Below the pieces are notes generated by a model. The model ran no database searches. It saw only the letters and a list, made by a program, of their open reading frames with translations, and was not told the origin of the DNA. This document shows positions 8,632 to 17,485 of a DNA stretch of 41,250 nt, one piece after another. A program made the position numbers and the translations under genes. This DNA is from an uncultured Bacteroidales bacterium (GTDB taxonomy: Bacteria > Bacteroidota > Bacteroidia > Bacteroidales > UBA932), in contig ONKE01000060.1 in assembly GCA_900318355.1 (NCBI GenBank), positions 1 to 41,250 on the forward strand, given 5' to 3'. The stretch's first letter is position 1; each line of letters begins with the position of its first letter.

Positions 8632-9939
8632 ATGGCATTAGTAGCGATTGTAGGAAGGCCGAATGTCGGCAAATCCACCCTGTTCAACCGCCTGGTCGGC
8701 ATGCGCCAGGCCATCGTCGACGAGACCGCCGGCGTGACCCGTGACCGCCACTACGGCAAGTGCGAGTGGTGCGGCCGCGAATTTTCCGTAGTCGACACCG
8801 GCGGCTGGTCTTCCGGCTCGGACGACGTCTTCGAGGAGGAAATCCGCAAGCAGGTCGTCATCGCCATCGAAGAGGCCGACCTGGTGCTCTTCATGGTCGA
8901 GGCCGCTACCGGCGTGACCGACTACGACTCTGAGATCGCCGACCTCCTGAGGCGCTCCCGCAAGCCCGTCGTCCTGTGTGTCAACAAGGTCGACAGCGGC
9001 GCCAAGCAATACGATGCCTACGACTTCTATTCGCTCGGACTGGGCGAAATCTGGAGCATCTCCGCGGCTAACGGCAGCGGCACCGGCGATCTTCTTGACG
9101 AGATCGTGCGGCTCCTGCCCGAAGAAAAAGAGGCTCCCGACCCTTATGCCGGCGTGCCCCGCGTAGCCATAGTCGGAAAGCCGAATGTGGGCAAATCATC
9201 GCTTACCAACGCCCTCCTCGGCCAGGAACGCAACATCGTCACGCCCGTCGCCGGCACCACCCGCGACTCCATCGAAACATACTACAACAAGTTCGGCCAC
9301 GAGTTCATGCTGGTCGACACCGCCGGCATGCGCCGCAAAAACAGGGTCTCGGAAGACCTTGAATTCTACAGCGTCATGCGCTCGATCCGCGCAATCGAAC
9401 ATGCCGACGTCTGCGTCCTGATGATAGACGCCTCTTCGGGCATGGAAGCCCAGGACATGAGCATCTTCAACCTGATCCAGCGCAACCGCAAGGCCTGCGT
9501 CCTGGTCGTAAACAAGTGGGACACCGTGGCCAAGGACTCCAACACGTTGCGCGAATACGAAGAAGCCCTCCGCTCCCGTATTTCCCCGTTCGACGACGTC
9601 CCCATCATATTCACCTCGGTGCTGAAGAAACAGAGGATACTGGACGTGCTGAACGAAGTAGCCCATGTGTTCGGCAACTACACCCGCCGCATCCCCACGG
9701 CGCAGCTGAACGACGCGCTCCTGCCGGAAATCTCCGAGACTCCTCCGCCGGCATGGAAGGGTAAATATATCAAAATCAAGTATGTCACGATGCTTCCGAC
9801 GCGTTTCCCGTCGTTCGCATTCTTCTGCAATCTGCCCCAATACGTCAAAGACCCCTACAAGCGCTTCCTTGAGAATCGCCTGCGTACGCATTTCGACCTG
9901 ACCGGATGTCCGATACAGGTCTATGTAAGGCAGAAGTAG
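8632..9939 (+). CDS. der: Ribosome biogenesis GTPase Der (EngA)
   Basis: A 435-residue protein with two tandem GTPase domains and a C-terminal KH-like domain, acting in 50S subunit assembly. Domain 1 has [17 protein letters not shown] and NKVD. Domain 2 has [12 protein letters not shown] (from Gly182), AGTTRDS, DTAGMR and NKWD. The KH-like end runs through [20 protein letters not shown]. Length and order are canonical. It closes the engB-prs-small protein-der cluster and converges on the lipoprotein gene that ends 7 nt downstream on the other strand; no terminator hairpin is visible between them. Confidence 0.96.
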   Translation: MALVAIVGRPNVGKSTLFNRLVGMRQAIVDETAGVTRDRHYGKCEWCGREFSVVDTGGWSSGSDDVFEEEIRKQVVIAIEEADLVLFMVEAATGVTDYDSEIADLLRRSRKPVVLCVNKVDSGAKQYDAYDFYSLGLGEIWSISAANGSGTGDLLDEIVRLLPEEKEAPDPYAGVPRVAIVGKPNVGKSSLTNALLGQERNIVTPVAGTTRDSIETYYNKFGHEFMLVDTAGMRRKNRVSEDLEFYSVMRSIRAIEHADVCVLMIDASSGMEAQDMSIFNLIQRNRKACVLVVNKWDTVAKDSNTLREYEEALRSRISPFDDVPIIFTSVLKKQRILDVLNEVAHVFGNYTRRIPTAQLNDALLPEISETPPPAWKGKYIKIKYVTMLPTRFPSFAFFCNLPQYVKDPYKRFLENRLRTHFDLTGCPIQVYVRQK

Positions 9940-9946
9940 GGGGAGG

Positions 9947-10570
9947 CTACGGCCAGACGGCGCGCACGTTCATCCCCAGATGCCTGGCGGTGCAGAGGAT
10001 GTGCTCCCCACCTTCGTCGGAGAACGTTACGTGCCAGGATTTTTCCTTGTCCTTGTCCTGACTGGACGACCAGTAGCGACCGCACGGAGTGTATTTGAGG
10101 TCGGTGATTTCCCTGCCGCTTCTCATGCCCGCCGCGGGGAGGAATATCGATGCGTCGGTAAAGCCTTCCTTGCGGCTGGTGATTCTCAGGCCGGGAATTT
10201 CCACTTCTTCGGAGAAGTTTTCCCAGGAGATGTTGCAGTTGTCGGTGTTGAGGAGCTCTTCCCACTCGGCTTTGGTGGGGGTGCGGAGCGGAGAGCCGAT
10301 CTTGGTCAGGACCACGTCGAAGTTGGTGTCGAGGTAGGTTCCGGAAGAATAGTCGCTTTTCGGTACGATTTCGCCCCATGCGTAGTAGTAACCGGCTTCG
10401 TAGGGGATGGTGGTGCCGATGTTGGCGTCGGTCCATTTGACCGAAAGCCCGAGGTCGACGGCGTTGGGTATGGGAACGGGGAGACTGTTGTAGTCCGGCT
10501 CTTTGTTGCAAGCGCTTGCTGCAACGACGGTTGCAAGCGCGGCGAGAATCAATTTCGAGAAGTTTTTCAC
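9947..10570 (-). CDS. Lipoprotein with Fib_succ_major/DUF1566-like domain
   Basis: 207 residues when started at GTG 10570. That start opens a lipoprotein signal peptide (KNFSKLILAALATVVAASAC, lipid Cys21). An upstream ATG at 10609 would precede the predicted transcription start, because a TACCTTTG -7 element lies at 10597-10604 (minus), so GTG is preferred. After the lipobox comes a ~180-residue domain common in Bacteroidota: AVDLGLSVKWTDANIG, YYYAWGEI, RTPTKAEWEELL, IFLPAAGMRSG, GRYWSSS and an end at NVRAVWP. This matches the Fib_succ_major/DUF1566 (FGE-like) pattern. These are surface or periplasmic lipoproteins of unknown function. The gene is monocistronic and divergent from xseA. Confidence 0.8.
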   Translation of the reverse strand: MKNFSKLILAALATVVAASACNKEPDYNSLPVPIPNAVDLGLSVKWTDANIGTTIPYEAGYYYAWGEIVPKSDYSSGTYLDTNFDVVLTKIGSPLRTPTKAEWEELLNTDNCNISWENFSEEVEIPGLRITSRKEGFTDASIFLPAAGMRSGREITDLKYTPCGRYWSSSQDKDKEKSWHVTFSDEGGEHILCTARHLGMNVRAVWP

Positions 10571-10596
10571 GGTAGTCTGGCAATTGTGTTCGAAAA

Positions 10597-10604
10597 CAAA
10601 GGTA
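10597..10604 (-). promoter_or_regulatory. -7 promoter element TACCTTTG for the minus-strand lipoprotein
   Basis: CAAAGGTA on the plus strand reads TACCTTTG on the minus strand, matching TAnnTTTG. The expected start near 10590 gives a ~20-nt leader to the GTG at 10570 and excludes the ATG at 10609. No clear TTG -33 element is seen. Confidence 0.55.
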
Positions 10605-10656
10605 CTCAAAATTTTTTATAGTTGTCCGCTAGGGTGGAAAAAATGAATTTTTTTCT

Positions 10657-10664
10657 TACTTTTG
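10657..10664 (+). promoter_or_regulatory. -7 promoter element TACTTTTG for xseA and the glycogen operon
   Basis: It matches TAnnTTTG. It ends 7 nt before the xseA ATG, so the message probably has only a few bases of leader or none. As the following genes are contiguous, this may be the main promoter for xseA through ribF. Confidence 0.5.
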
Positions 10665-10671
10665 TGAACCT

Positions 10672-12075
10672 ATGGCGAAAGATTATCTGGAACTCGTCAG
10701 GCTGCAGAGCATGATAAAGGAAGGGGTGGAAGATCTCTTTCCGGGGAAGTTGTGGGTGAAGGCTGAAATCGGCCAGTGGAACCCCCGTGCAGGCGGCCAT
10801 TGCTACCTTAGCCTGATCCAGAGCCGCGCGGGCAAAGTCGTTGCCGAGGCGCGTGCGATGATTTGGAAGTGGAACTTCCTGCAGCTGAAGGAGTTTTTCG
10901 AAAAGACTGCAGGCCAGCCCCTTGGGGCCGGACTTACCGTTCTGGTACGGGTCCAGGTCAATTTCAGCGAGCTCTACGGCATCAGCCTGTTCATAGACGA
11001 CATCGACCCCGCATTCACCCTCGGGGAAAAGGCCCTGGAGCGCAAGAGGGCCATCGAGCGCCTGACCGCCGGCGGCTACATGGACATGCAGAAGGAACTC
11101 GTCCTGCCGCGGCTGCCATACCGCCTGGCCGTGATTTCTTCGCGGACGGCCGCCGGATACGGCGATTTCTGCAAGCACCTGCTCGGCAGCGAAGAGGGCT
11201 ACGCGTTCGAAATAACTCTGTTCGAGGCGCTTATGCAGGGCGAGTCGGCGCCGGCTTCTATCATCTCGGCCCTTATCTCAGCCGCTGAAAGCAAGGCCGA
11301 CGCCATTCTGATACTTCGCGGAGGCGGTTCCGACATGGACCTGTCGTGCTTCGACGATTTCGACCTTGCCGTCGCCATCGCCACGACGCCGTTCCCGGTC
11401 ATAACCGCCATAGGCCACGAGCGCGACGTCCACATCGCCGACATGGTGGCCAATTCCAGCGTCAAGACCCCCACCGCCCTGGCCGACCTTTTCCTCGACC
11501 GTTACGCGGCGGAGGATGCCGCCATAGACGAGCTTTCGGCACGTATCGCCCGGGCTCTGCAATCCCGCGTCCACGACCGCGAAACGGCTTTGGAGGCCAC
11601 TCTGGCCGCTATCCGTCTGTCTCTTGGCAATAAACTCGCGGACCAGAGCCGCTTGACCGACCTGACAGGGAGCCGTATCCGCGTCGCCCTCGGGGAGAAG
11701 TCTTCCCGGAGAGCCCAGGACATCTCGCGGGTTGAAGGACGCATCCGTCTCGCATTGTCCCGTAAGGCATCCGACATGGAATCGGCAATGAGGACGTCGG
11801 CCGGCCGTATCCGCTATGCCGCAGGCTCCCGCGTCGGGTTGGAAATGTCGCGCGTGGCGTTGCAGGAGGCCCTAATCGCGGCTTCCGACCCGCGCAAGAT
11901 ACTCTCGATGGGCTACGTCCTCGTGACAGGCGACGACAACAAGGTCCTCAAGACCGCGGAAGGGGTCAGGCTTGGCGAGCGCATCGGCGTCCGTTTCAGC
12001 GACGGGACCCTGCGCGCCACGGTAACGGAAGTCCGCTCCGAACATCCGGACAGCAATAAGGTTAACATCGCATAG
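10672..12075 (+). CDS. xseA: Exodeoxyribonuclease VII large subunit
   Basis: A 467-residue catalytic subunit of ExoVII, which degrades single-stranded DNA to oligonucleotides. The N-terminal OB-fold (~1-100, LWVKAEIGQWNPRAGGHCYLSL) is followed by the catalytic domain with RLAVISSRTAAGYGDF, LRGGGSDMDL and AIGHERDVHIADMVA. A long helical region follows. Residues 290 to ~399 consist of five tandem 22-residue repeats with the core RIRxALxxK; this coiled coil is the expected docking stalk for XseB. The C-terminal barrel ends DPRKILSMGYVLVTGDD. xseB begins 3 nt downstream. Confidence 0.95.
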   Translation: MAKDYLELVRLQSMIKEGVEDLFPGKLWVKAEIGQWNPRAGGHCYLSLIQSRAGKVVAEARAMIWKWNFLQLKEFFEKTAGQPLGAGLTVLVRVQVNFSELYGISLFIDDIDPAFTLGEKALERKRAIERLTAGGYMDMQKELVLPRLPYRLAVISSRTAAGYGDFCKHLLGSEEGYAFEITLFEALMQGESAPASIISALISAAESKADAILILRGGGSDMDLSCFDDFDLAVAIATTPFPVITAIGHERDVHIADMVANSSVKTPTALADLFLDRYAAEDAAIDELSARIARALQSRVHDRETALEATLAAIRLSLGNKLADQSRLTDLTGSRIRVALGEKSSRRAQDISRVEGRIRLALSRKASDMESAMRTSAGRIRYAAGSRVGLEMSRVALQEALIAASDPRKILSMGYVLVTGDDNKVLKTAEGVRLGERIGVRFSDGTLRATVTEVRSEHPDSNKVNIA

Positions 12076-12078
12076 AAT

Positions 12079-12264
12079 ATGGAGGAAAAATTCGATTATG
12101 CCGCCGCGATGGCCGAACTCGAGGCCATAGCAAAAAAGGTCGAAGACCCGCAGACGCGCCTCGACGACATCGATGCGCTCGTAGACCGCAGCAAGGCCCT
12201 GCTTGCGGCCTGCCGCTCTTATCTGCGCAGCGTTAAGGAAAAAATAGACGAACTCGAAGGATGA
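12079..12264 (+). CDS. xseB: Exodeoxyribonuclease VII small subunit
   Basis: 61 residues, the normal size for XseB: two helices with the family pattern FDYAAAMAELEAIAKKVEDPQTRLDD then LVDRSKALLAACRSYL. It binds the coiled-coil stalk of XseA to form active ExoVII. It lies 3 nt after xseA. Its TGA stop overlaps the ATG of the branching-enzyme gene (ATGA, 4-nt overlap), so DNA-repair and glycogen genes are translationally coupled. Confidence 0.93.
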   Translation: MEEKFDYAAAMAELEAIAKKVEDPQTRLDDIDALVDRSKALLAACRSYLRSVKEKIDELEG

Positions 12265-14252
12265 TTTACGACAGCGACCCGTGGCTTATGCCATATAAAG
12301 GCGCCATCGATGCGCGCCATGCCCGTATAGAGGACCTTCGCCGGAGGATAAGCCGCGGCGGACGCCTCTGCGACGGGGTCAACAACCATCTTTACTACGG
12401 TCTCCATAGGGCCGAAGACGGCTCATGGGTGATAAGGGAATTCGCCCCGAACGCCTCCAGGATATATCTGATCGGCGATTTCAACAACTGGAAACGCACG
12501 GCCCCATATTCCTTCAAGCCGCTCGGCGGAGGCAACTGGGAACTCTGCCTGCCCGAATTCTGCCTCCACCACGGCGACCTCTACAAACTCTTCATCGAGT
12601 GGCCCGGAGGCGGCGGCGAAAGGCTTCCGTCATATGTGCGCAGGGTGGTCCAGGACGATGTCACGAAGGTGTTTTCCGCCCAGGTCTGGGACCCGGCCGA
12701 GCCCTATCGCTGGAAGCACGGACATGCCGGACGCCGTCCCAATCCGATGATCTACGAGTGCCATATCGGCATGTCGTCCGAAGAGGAGAAAGTCGCTTCG
12801 TTCGAGGAGTTCCGCCGCGATGTGCTTCCCAAGGTGAAGGCCCTTGGCTACGACACCATCCAGATCATGGCCCTGCAGGAGCATCCATACTATGGTTCCT
12901 TCGGCTATCAGGTGTCCAATTTCTACGCCCTGAGCTCCCGTTTCGGAACGCCCGAGGAGTTCAAGCGGCTCGTCGACGACGCCCACGGCAAGGGCATCGC
13001 GGTGGTCATGGACATCGTCCACAGCCACAGCGTCGACAACGAGGCCGAGGGGCTCAGCCGCTTCGACGGCAGGGAAGACCTCTACTTCTACTCCGGCGAC
13101 CAGGGACGCCATCCCGCCTGGGGCTCCCGCTGCTTTGACTACGGCAAGGACGAGACAAAATACTTCCTGCTGTCGAACGTGAAGTTCTGGATGGAAGAAT
13201 ATCATCTGGACGGTTTCCGCTTCGACGGGGTCACCAGCATGCTTTACTGGGACCACGGACTGGGCAAGGATTTCGGGAGCTACGACCTCTATTTCAACGA
13301 AGGCGTCGACGAAAATGCCGTGGCCTACCTCGCCCTGGCCAACATTCTCGTCCACGAGATGAACCCTAATGCCATCACCATCGCCGAAGATGTCAGCGGC
13401 ATGGCCGGTCTGGCGGCTCCTTTCGCCGAGGGCGGCGTCGGCTTTGATTTCCGCATGGCCATGGGCATCGCCGACCACTGGATAAAGTGGATTAAGGAAA
13501 AGAGCGACGAGCAGTGGAGCATGGGCGAAATCTGGTGGGAGCTGACCAACAAGCGCGCCGATGAAAAGACCATCTCCTATGCCGAGTGCCACGACCAGGC
13601 CCTGGTGGGCGACAAAACCCTGATTTTCCGCCTGATAGACAAGGAGATGTACTTTTCCATGCGCCGGGATTCGGACAACGCCCTGGTCGACCGCGGCATC
13701 GCCCTCCACAAGATGATCCGCCTTGTCACGGCGGCCACTTCCGGAGGCGGCTACCTGACCTTCATGGGCAACGAGTTCGGCCATCCGGAATGGATAGACT
13801 TCCCCCGCGAGGGCAACGGCTGGTCGTTCAAATACGCCCGCCGTCAATGGTCCCTTGCCGAGCCGGACTACCTTCGCTACAAGGGTCTTCGCGATTTCGA
13901 CAGCGATATGGTCCATCTTATCCGCCGTGAACGCCTTCTCAGCGTCCCTCCACGCCTGCTGGTAGCCGACGAGCAGAAGAAAATATTGATTTTCATGCGG
14001 AAAAACTGTATCTTTGCGCTGAATTTCTCCCCGTCCGGATCCTTTGCCGACTACGGCTTTGCGGCTCCTGCCGGTGAGTATGTGGAAGTGCTTGATACTG
14101 ACGAAGATCGCTTTGGCGGCTACGGCCGCACGGCCTCCGGCACCCATCACTTCACCATACCGGAGAAAAGTCCCAACGGCGACCAGGCCTTCGACAATAC
14201 GCTTTCGCTGTATCTGCCGGCCCGTTGCGCCGTTGTCCTGAAGAAAATTTGA
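12261..14252 (+). CDS. glgB: 1,4-alpha-glucan branching enzyme (GH13, eukaryote-like)
   Basis: A 663-residue enzyme forming alpha-1,6 branches in glycogen. An N-terminal CBM48-like domain (WVIREFAPNASRIYLIGDFNNWKR) precedes a GH13 barrel. The nucleophile is Asp322 (DGFRFDGVTSML), the acid/base Glu376 (TIAEDVSG) and the third carboxylate Asp445 (AECHDQAL). The GNEFGHPEWIDFPR region and overall pattern resemble eukaryotic branching enzymes (GH13_8) more than E. coli GlgB. It opens the glycogen block: 4-nt overlap with xseB, 3-nt gap to the debranching-type gene. Confidence 0.94.
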   Translation: MIYDSDPWLMPYKGAIDARHARIEDLRRRISRGGRLCDGVNNHLYYGLHRAEDGSWVIREFAPNASRIYLIGDFNNWKRTAPYSFKPLGGGNWELCLPEFCLHHGDLYKLFIEWPGGGGERLPSYVRRVVQDDVTKVFSAQVWDPAEPYRWKHGHAGRRPNPMIYECHIGMSSEEEKVASFEEFRRDVLPKVKALGYDTIQIMALQEHPYYGSFGYQVSNFYALSSRFGTPEEFKRLVDDAHGKGIAVVMDIVHSHSVDNEAEGLSRFDGREDLYFYSGDQGRHPAWGSRCFDYGKDETKYFLLSNVKFWMEEYHLDGFRFDGVTSMLYWDHGLGKDFGSYDLYFNEGVDENAVAYLALANILVHEMNPNAITIAEDVSGMAGLAAPFAEGGVGFDFRMAMGIADHWIKWIKEKSDEQWSMGEIWWELTNKRADEKTISYAECHDQALVGDKTLIFRLIDKEMYFSMRRDSDNALVDRGIALHKMIRLVTAATSGGGYLTFMGNEFGHPEWIDFPREGNGWSFKYARRQWSLAEPDYLRYKGLRDFDSDMVHLIRRERLLSVPPRLLVADEQKKILIFMRKNCIFALNFSPSGSFADYGFAAPAGEYVEVLDTDEDRFGGYGRTASGTHHFTIPEKSPNGDQAFDNTLSLYLPARCAVVLKKI

Positions 14253-14255
14253 AAT

Positions 14256-16187
14256 ATGGCCTTTCTGAAATTCAACAAGTCTGAACTGGTCAACCTGTCC
14301 TACTCGCTTGGCCGTGAGATTATTCTGGCCAGCAAGACGGGCGCCTGCTGCAACACGTCCATCGTCACGTGCAACACCCGCCGTTACCATGGCCTCCTGG
14401 CTGTTCCGGTGGCTGGTTTCGGCGGCTACCGCTACATGATGCTCTCTTCGCTGGACGAAAGCCTTACCCTCCGCGGGAAGAGGTTTAATCTCGGAATCCA
14501 TTGCTACGGTGATATTTACGAGCCCCGCGGCCATAAATACATCGTCGATTTCGATGCGGACCCGGTGCCGAAGATAACCTACAAGATAGGCGAGATGGTC
14601 CTTACCAAGCGCCTTGTCCTCGTTCCGGACCGCAACCAGCTCCTCATCCGCTACGACCTTGAAAAGGCTCCGGACAAGGTGAAATTGGAACTCAAGCCGT
14701 TCCTGGCCTTCCGCCGCGTCCACGACCTGACCCACCGCAACGGCGACGCCCGCACCGGCGCCCGCGAAGTCCCCGGCGGCGTAGCGTTCAACCTCTACGA
14801 CGGCTTCCCGGACCTTTACCTCCAGACCGGCGGCAAGTCAGTATTCAAACCGGCCCCCTACTGGTACGACGGCATAACCTACTCCGACGAAATGCGCCGC
14901 GGCTTCGACTGCAAGGAAGACCTGCTGGTCCCCGGCACCTTCGAACTGGAGCTTGCCCCGGGCGGTTCGGTGGTCTTCTCCGCTTCCACGGAAGAGGCTG
15001 CCCCTGCCGGCCTGAGCCGCCGTTTTTCCGCCACTGTCGGCCGCATCGGCCCCATCACCTCCTTCCACGACCAGCTCGTGCGCCAGGCCGACCTCCTGAT
15101 CCGCTGCGACGGCAAGCGCAAGCAGATAGTCGCCGGCTATTCCTGGCTGATGACCGGCCTTCTCCGCGAAACTCTCGGTTCGCTTGCGGGGCTCACGCTC
15201 TATGGCAAAAACGACCCCAAGGAGTTCGAGGAGATTCTCGACGACCTCATCGCCCACAACCAGGAGCGCCTTTTCCACAAGACCACGCAGGTCGAGTCGC
15301 CCCTCTATCTGGCCGTCACCCTCCAGCAATACATCGCCTACACAGGGCGTGAAAAGCATGCGTGGGAGAAATACGGTCCCGTGCTCAAACGGGTGATTGA
15401 AAGCTATCTGCCCGGATGCCGCGGCGAGGTGGTGATGCATCCCAACGGCCTTCTCTGGGCCCAGCAGGACGGTGTCGCCCTCTCGTGGATGAACGCCTAC
15501 ATAGGCGGCAGGGCCGTCACCGAGCGCGCCGGCTATCAGGTCGAAACCAACGCCATGTGGTACAACGCCATCTGCTTCTGCATCGAATGCGAGGGCAAAT
15601 ATGGCAAGGATGATAAATTCATCTCGAAGTGGAGCGGCATCCGCGACCTCTTCAAGGAAAACTACCAGCCCATGTTCTGGGATGCGGGCCTCGGCTTCCT
15701 GGCCGACTATGTCGACGGCGCCGGCCGCCACATGGAACTGCGTCCCAACCAGCTCTGGGCCGTGTCCCTCGACTATTCCGCCGTTTCCGACGAAGTTGTG
15801 AGCGCCGTGATGAGAGTCGTCAACAACGAGCTCGTCACTCGCCGCGGCATAAGGACCCTGTCCCCCCGCGACGTCGCCTACAAGGGCGTCTACGAAGGCA
15901 CCCAGATCGAGCGCGACAGGGCCTACCACAACGGCTGCGCCTGGACATTCCTCCTGGCCCAATACTGCTACGCCAGTTTCAACATGATGGGCGGGAATTT
16001 TGTCAAGCGCGCCGAATGGCTCACCGAAGGCTTCTATGAAGACCTTTCCAAACACGGAGTCGGCGCCTTCTCCGAGCTCTACGACGGCGATCCGCCCCAC
16101 GAGCCCCACGGAGCCATCTCCTCCGCAATGGCTACTGCAGCCCTTCTCAATATCAATTGGTTGATCGCAAAATACAGGGAGAAATAA
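14256..16187 (+). CDS. Glycogen debranching-type enzyme (amylo-alpha-1,6-glucosidase family, GH133)
   Basis: 643 residues. The N-terminal GDE_N-like beta-sandwich (residues ~1-260, NTRRYHGLLAVPV, MMLSSLDESL) precedes an (alpha/alpha)6 domain. Conserved glycogen-debranching signatures are MHPNGLLWAQ, VETNAMWYNAI, LRPNQLWAVSL, RTLSPRDVAYKGVYEG and AYHNGCAWTFL. The usual WGRDT segment, whose Asp is taken as catalytic, reads GLLRETLGSLAGL, with Glu305 in its place. So either this lineage uses Glu or activity is altered. The enzyme would remove alpha-1,6 branch glucoses during glycogen breakdown in the cytoplasm. It sits in the glycogen operon (3-nt gap upstream, 2-nt gap downstream). Confidence 0.88.
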   Translation: MAFLKFNKSELVNLSYSLGREIILASKTGACCNTSIVTCNTRRYHGLLAVPVAGFGGYRYMMLSSLDESLTLRGKRFNLGIHCYGDIYEPRGHKYIVDFDADPVPKITYKIGEMVLTKRLVLVPDRNQLLIRYDLEKAPDKVKLELKPFLAFRRVHDLTHRNGDARTGAREVPGGVAFNLYDGFPDLYLQTGGKSVFKPAPYWYDGITYSDEMRRGFDCKEDLLVPGTFELELAPGGSVVFSASTEEAAPAGLSRRFSATVGRIGPITSFHDQLVRQADLLIRCDGKRKQIVAGYSWLMTGLLRETLGSLAGLTLYGKNDPKEFEEILDDLIAHNQERLFHKTTQVESPLYLAVTLQQYIAYTGREKHAWEKYGPVLKRVIESYLPGCRGEVVMHPNGLLWAQQDGVALSWMNAYIGGRAVTERAGYQVETNAMWYNAICFCIECEGKYGKDDKFISKWSGIRDLFKENYQPMFWDAGLGFLADYVDGAGRHMELRPNQLWAVSLDYSAVSDEVVSAVMRVVNNELVTRRGIRTLSPRDVAYKGVYEGTQIERDRAYHNGCAWTFLLAQYCYASFNMMGGNFVKRAEWLTEGFYEDLSKHGVGAFSELYDGDPPHEPHGAISSAMATAALLNINWLIAKYREK

Positions 16188-16189
16188 CG

Positions 16190-17479
16190 ATGCGGGTACT
16201 GATGTTCGGATGGGAGTTCCCTCCCCATATTGCAGGCGGCCTCGGCACGGCCTGCGAGGGAATAGTCAAGGGCCTTGCAGCCAACGGCGTCCAGACCCTC
16301 TTCGTGATGCCTTCTGCCTCCGGCGACGAAGACCAGAGCGCCGCGACCATCATCAACGCCAGCGACGTGGCGGTCGACACCGTCTCCGAGTCGGTCGAGC
16401 AGTATCTTGACAAAGTGAAGTTCATCCATATCGGGACGAACATGATCCCCTACGCCGATCCGGAAGAGTTTTCCCGCCTCGTCGAGGAAGACCGCGTGCG
16501 TCAGGTAAAGGACTTTTCCATCAGCTACGGCCAGAAATACAAGTTCTCGGGCAAGTACGGGGCCAACCTCATGGAGGAAGTGGCCCGCTACGCCATGGTG
16601 GGAGGCACGATCGCCCTTCAGCATAAGGACGAGTTCGACGTGATCCACGCCCACGACTGGCTGACCTACTACGCCGGTATCGCCGCCAAGGAACTGACAG
16701 GCAGGCCCTTGGTGATCCATGTCCACGCCACGTCCTTCGACCGCGGCAGCGCCGACAACATCGACACCCGCGTCTTCGAAATCGAAAAGCGCGGCATGCT
16801 CGCCGCCGACAGGGTGATCACGGTTTCCGACCTGACGCGTTCCATCGTTATCGGAAAATACGGCATAGACCCCGAAAAGGTCGTCACGGTCCACAACGCC
16901 GTCGACTTCAGCGGCAGGGAAAACCTCCACCTCGAGCGCGGCGTCCGCGAAAAGACGGTGACCTTCCTGGGCCGGATCACCTACCAGAAGGGCCCCGAAT
17001 ACTTCATCGAAGCGGCCGCCAAGGTACTCAAGCGCACCAAAAACGTCCGTTTCGTCATGGCCGGCAGCGGCGACATGATGAACCGCTGCATCCGCCAGGT
17101 CGCCCGCATGGGCATTTCCGACCGTTTCCATTTCACGGGATTCCTCCGCGGAATGGACGTCCAGAAGATGTTCGCCCTGTCCGACGTCTACATCATGCCC
17201 AGCATCTCCGAGCCTTTCGGCATTTCCCCGCTGGAGGCTATGCGCACGGGGGTTCCGTCCATCATCTCCAAGCAGTCCGGAGCCGCCGAAGTGCTGCGCT
17301 ACGCCTTCAAGGTCGATTTCTGGGATGTCGACGCGATGGCGGACGATATCTACGCCCTGCTCCACTATCCGGCCCTTGCAAGCTTCTCGGCCGCAATGGG
17401 CTACGACGAGGTCAACGCCCTGAAATGGAACGAGGCCGCCGCAAAAATGAAAAAAGTTTACGAATCCGTTGTAAAATAA
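16190..17479 (+). CDS. GT4-type glycosyltransferase of the glycogen cluster
   Basis: A 429-residue GT-B glycosyltransferase. The start at 16190 follows the previous stop by 2 nt and gives the typical first strand MRVLMFGWEFPPHIAGGLGTACEGI. An in-frame ATG at 16157 lies inside the upstream gene and is rejected. Other hallmarks are HAHDWLTYYAG, TVSDLTRSIV, TFLGRITYQKGPEYFIEAA and the donor-site E-x7-E motif EPFGISPLEA. GT4/GT5-like enzymes of this form occur in Bacteroidota glycogen clusters and may act as a glycogen synthase or primer-forming transferase with NDP-glucose; donor and acceptor cannot be read. A complete GT3 synthase two genes downstream means its role is additional. Confidence 0.87.
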   Translation: MRVLMFGWEFPPHIAGGLGTACEGIVKGLAANGVQTLFVMPSASGDEDQSAATIINASDVAVDTVSESVEQYLDKVKFIHIGTNMIPYADPEEFSRLVEEDRVRQVKDFSISYGQKYKFSGKYGANLMEEVARYAMVGGTIALQHKDEFDVIHAHDWLTYYAGIAAKELTGRPLVIHVHATSFDRGSADNIDTRVFEIEKRGMLAADRVITVSDLTRSIVIGKYGIDPEKVVTVHNAVDFSGRENLHLERGVREKTVTFLGRITYQKGPEYFIEAAAKVLKRTKNVRFVMAGSGDMMNRCIRQVARMGISDRFHFTGFLRGMDVQKMFALSDVYIMPSISEPFGISPLEAMRTGVPSIISKQSGAAEVLRYAFKVDFWDVDAMADDIYALLHYPALASFSAAMGYDEVNALKWNEAAAKMKKVYESVVK

Positions 17480-17485
17480 TGTGCC

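Noticed and set aside
12630-14735. A 701-codon antisense frame over the branching and debranching genes
   Set aside because: It overlaps two clear enzymes with intact active-site motifs; no signal or domain in the antisense translation.
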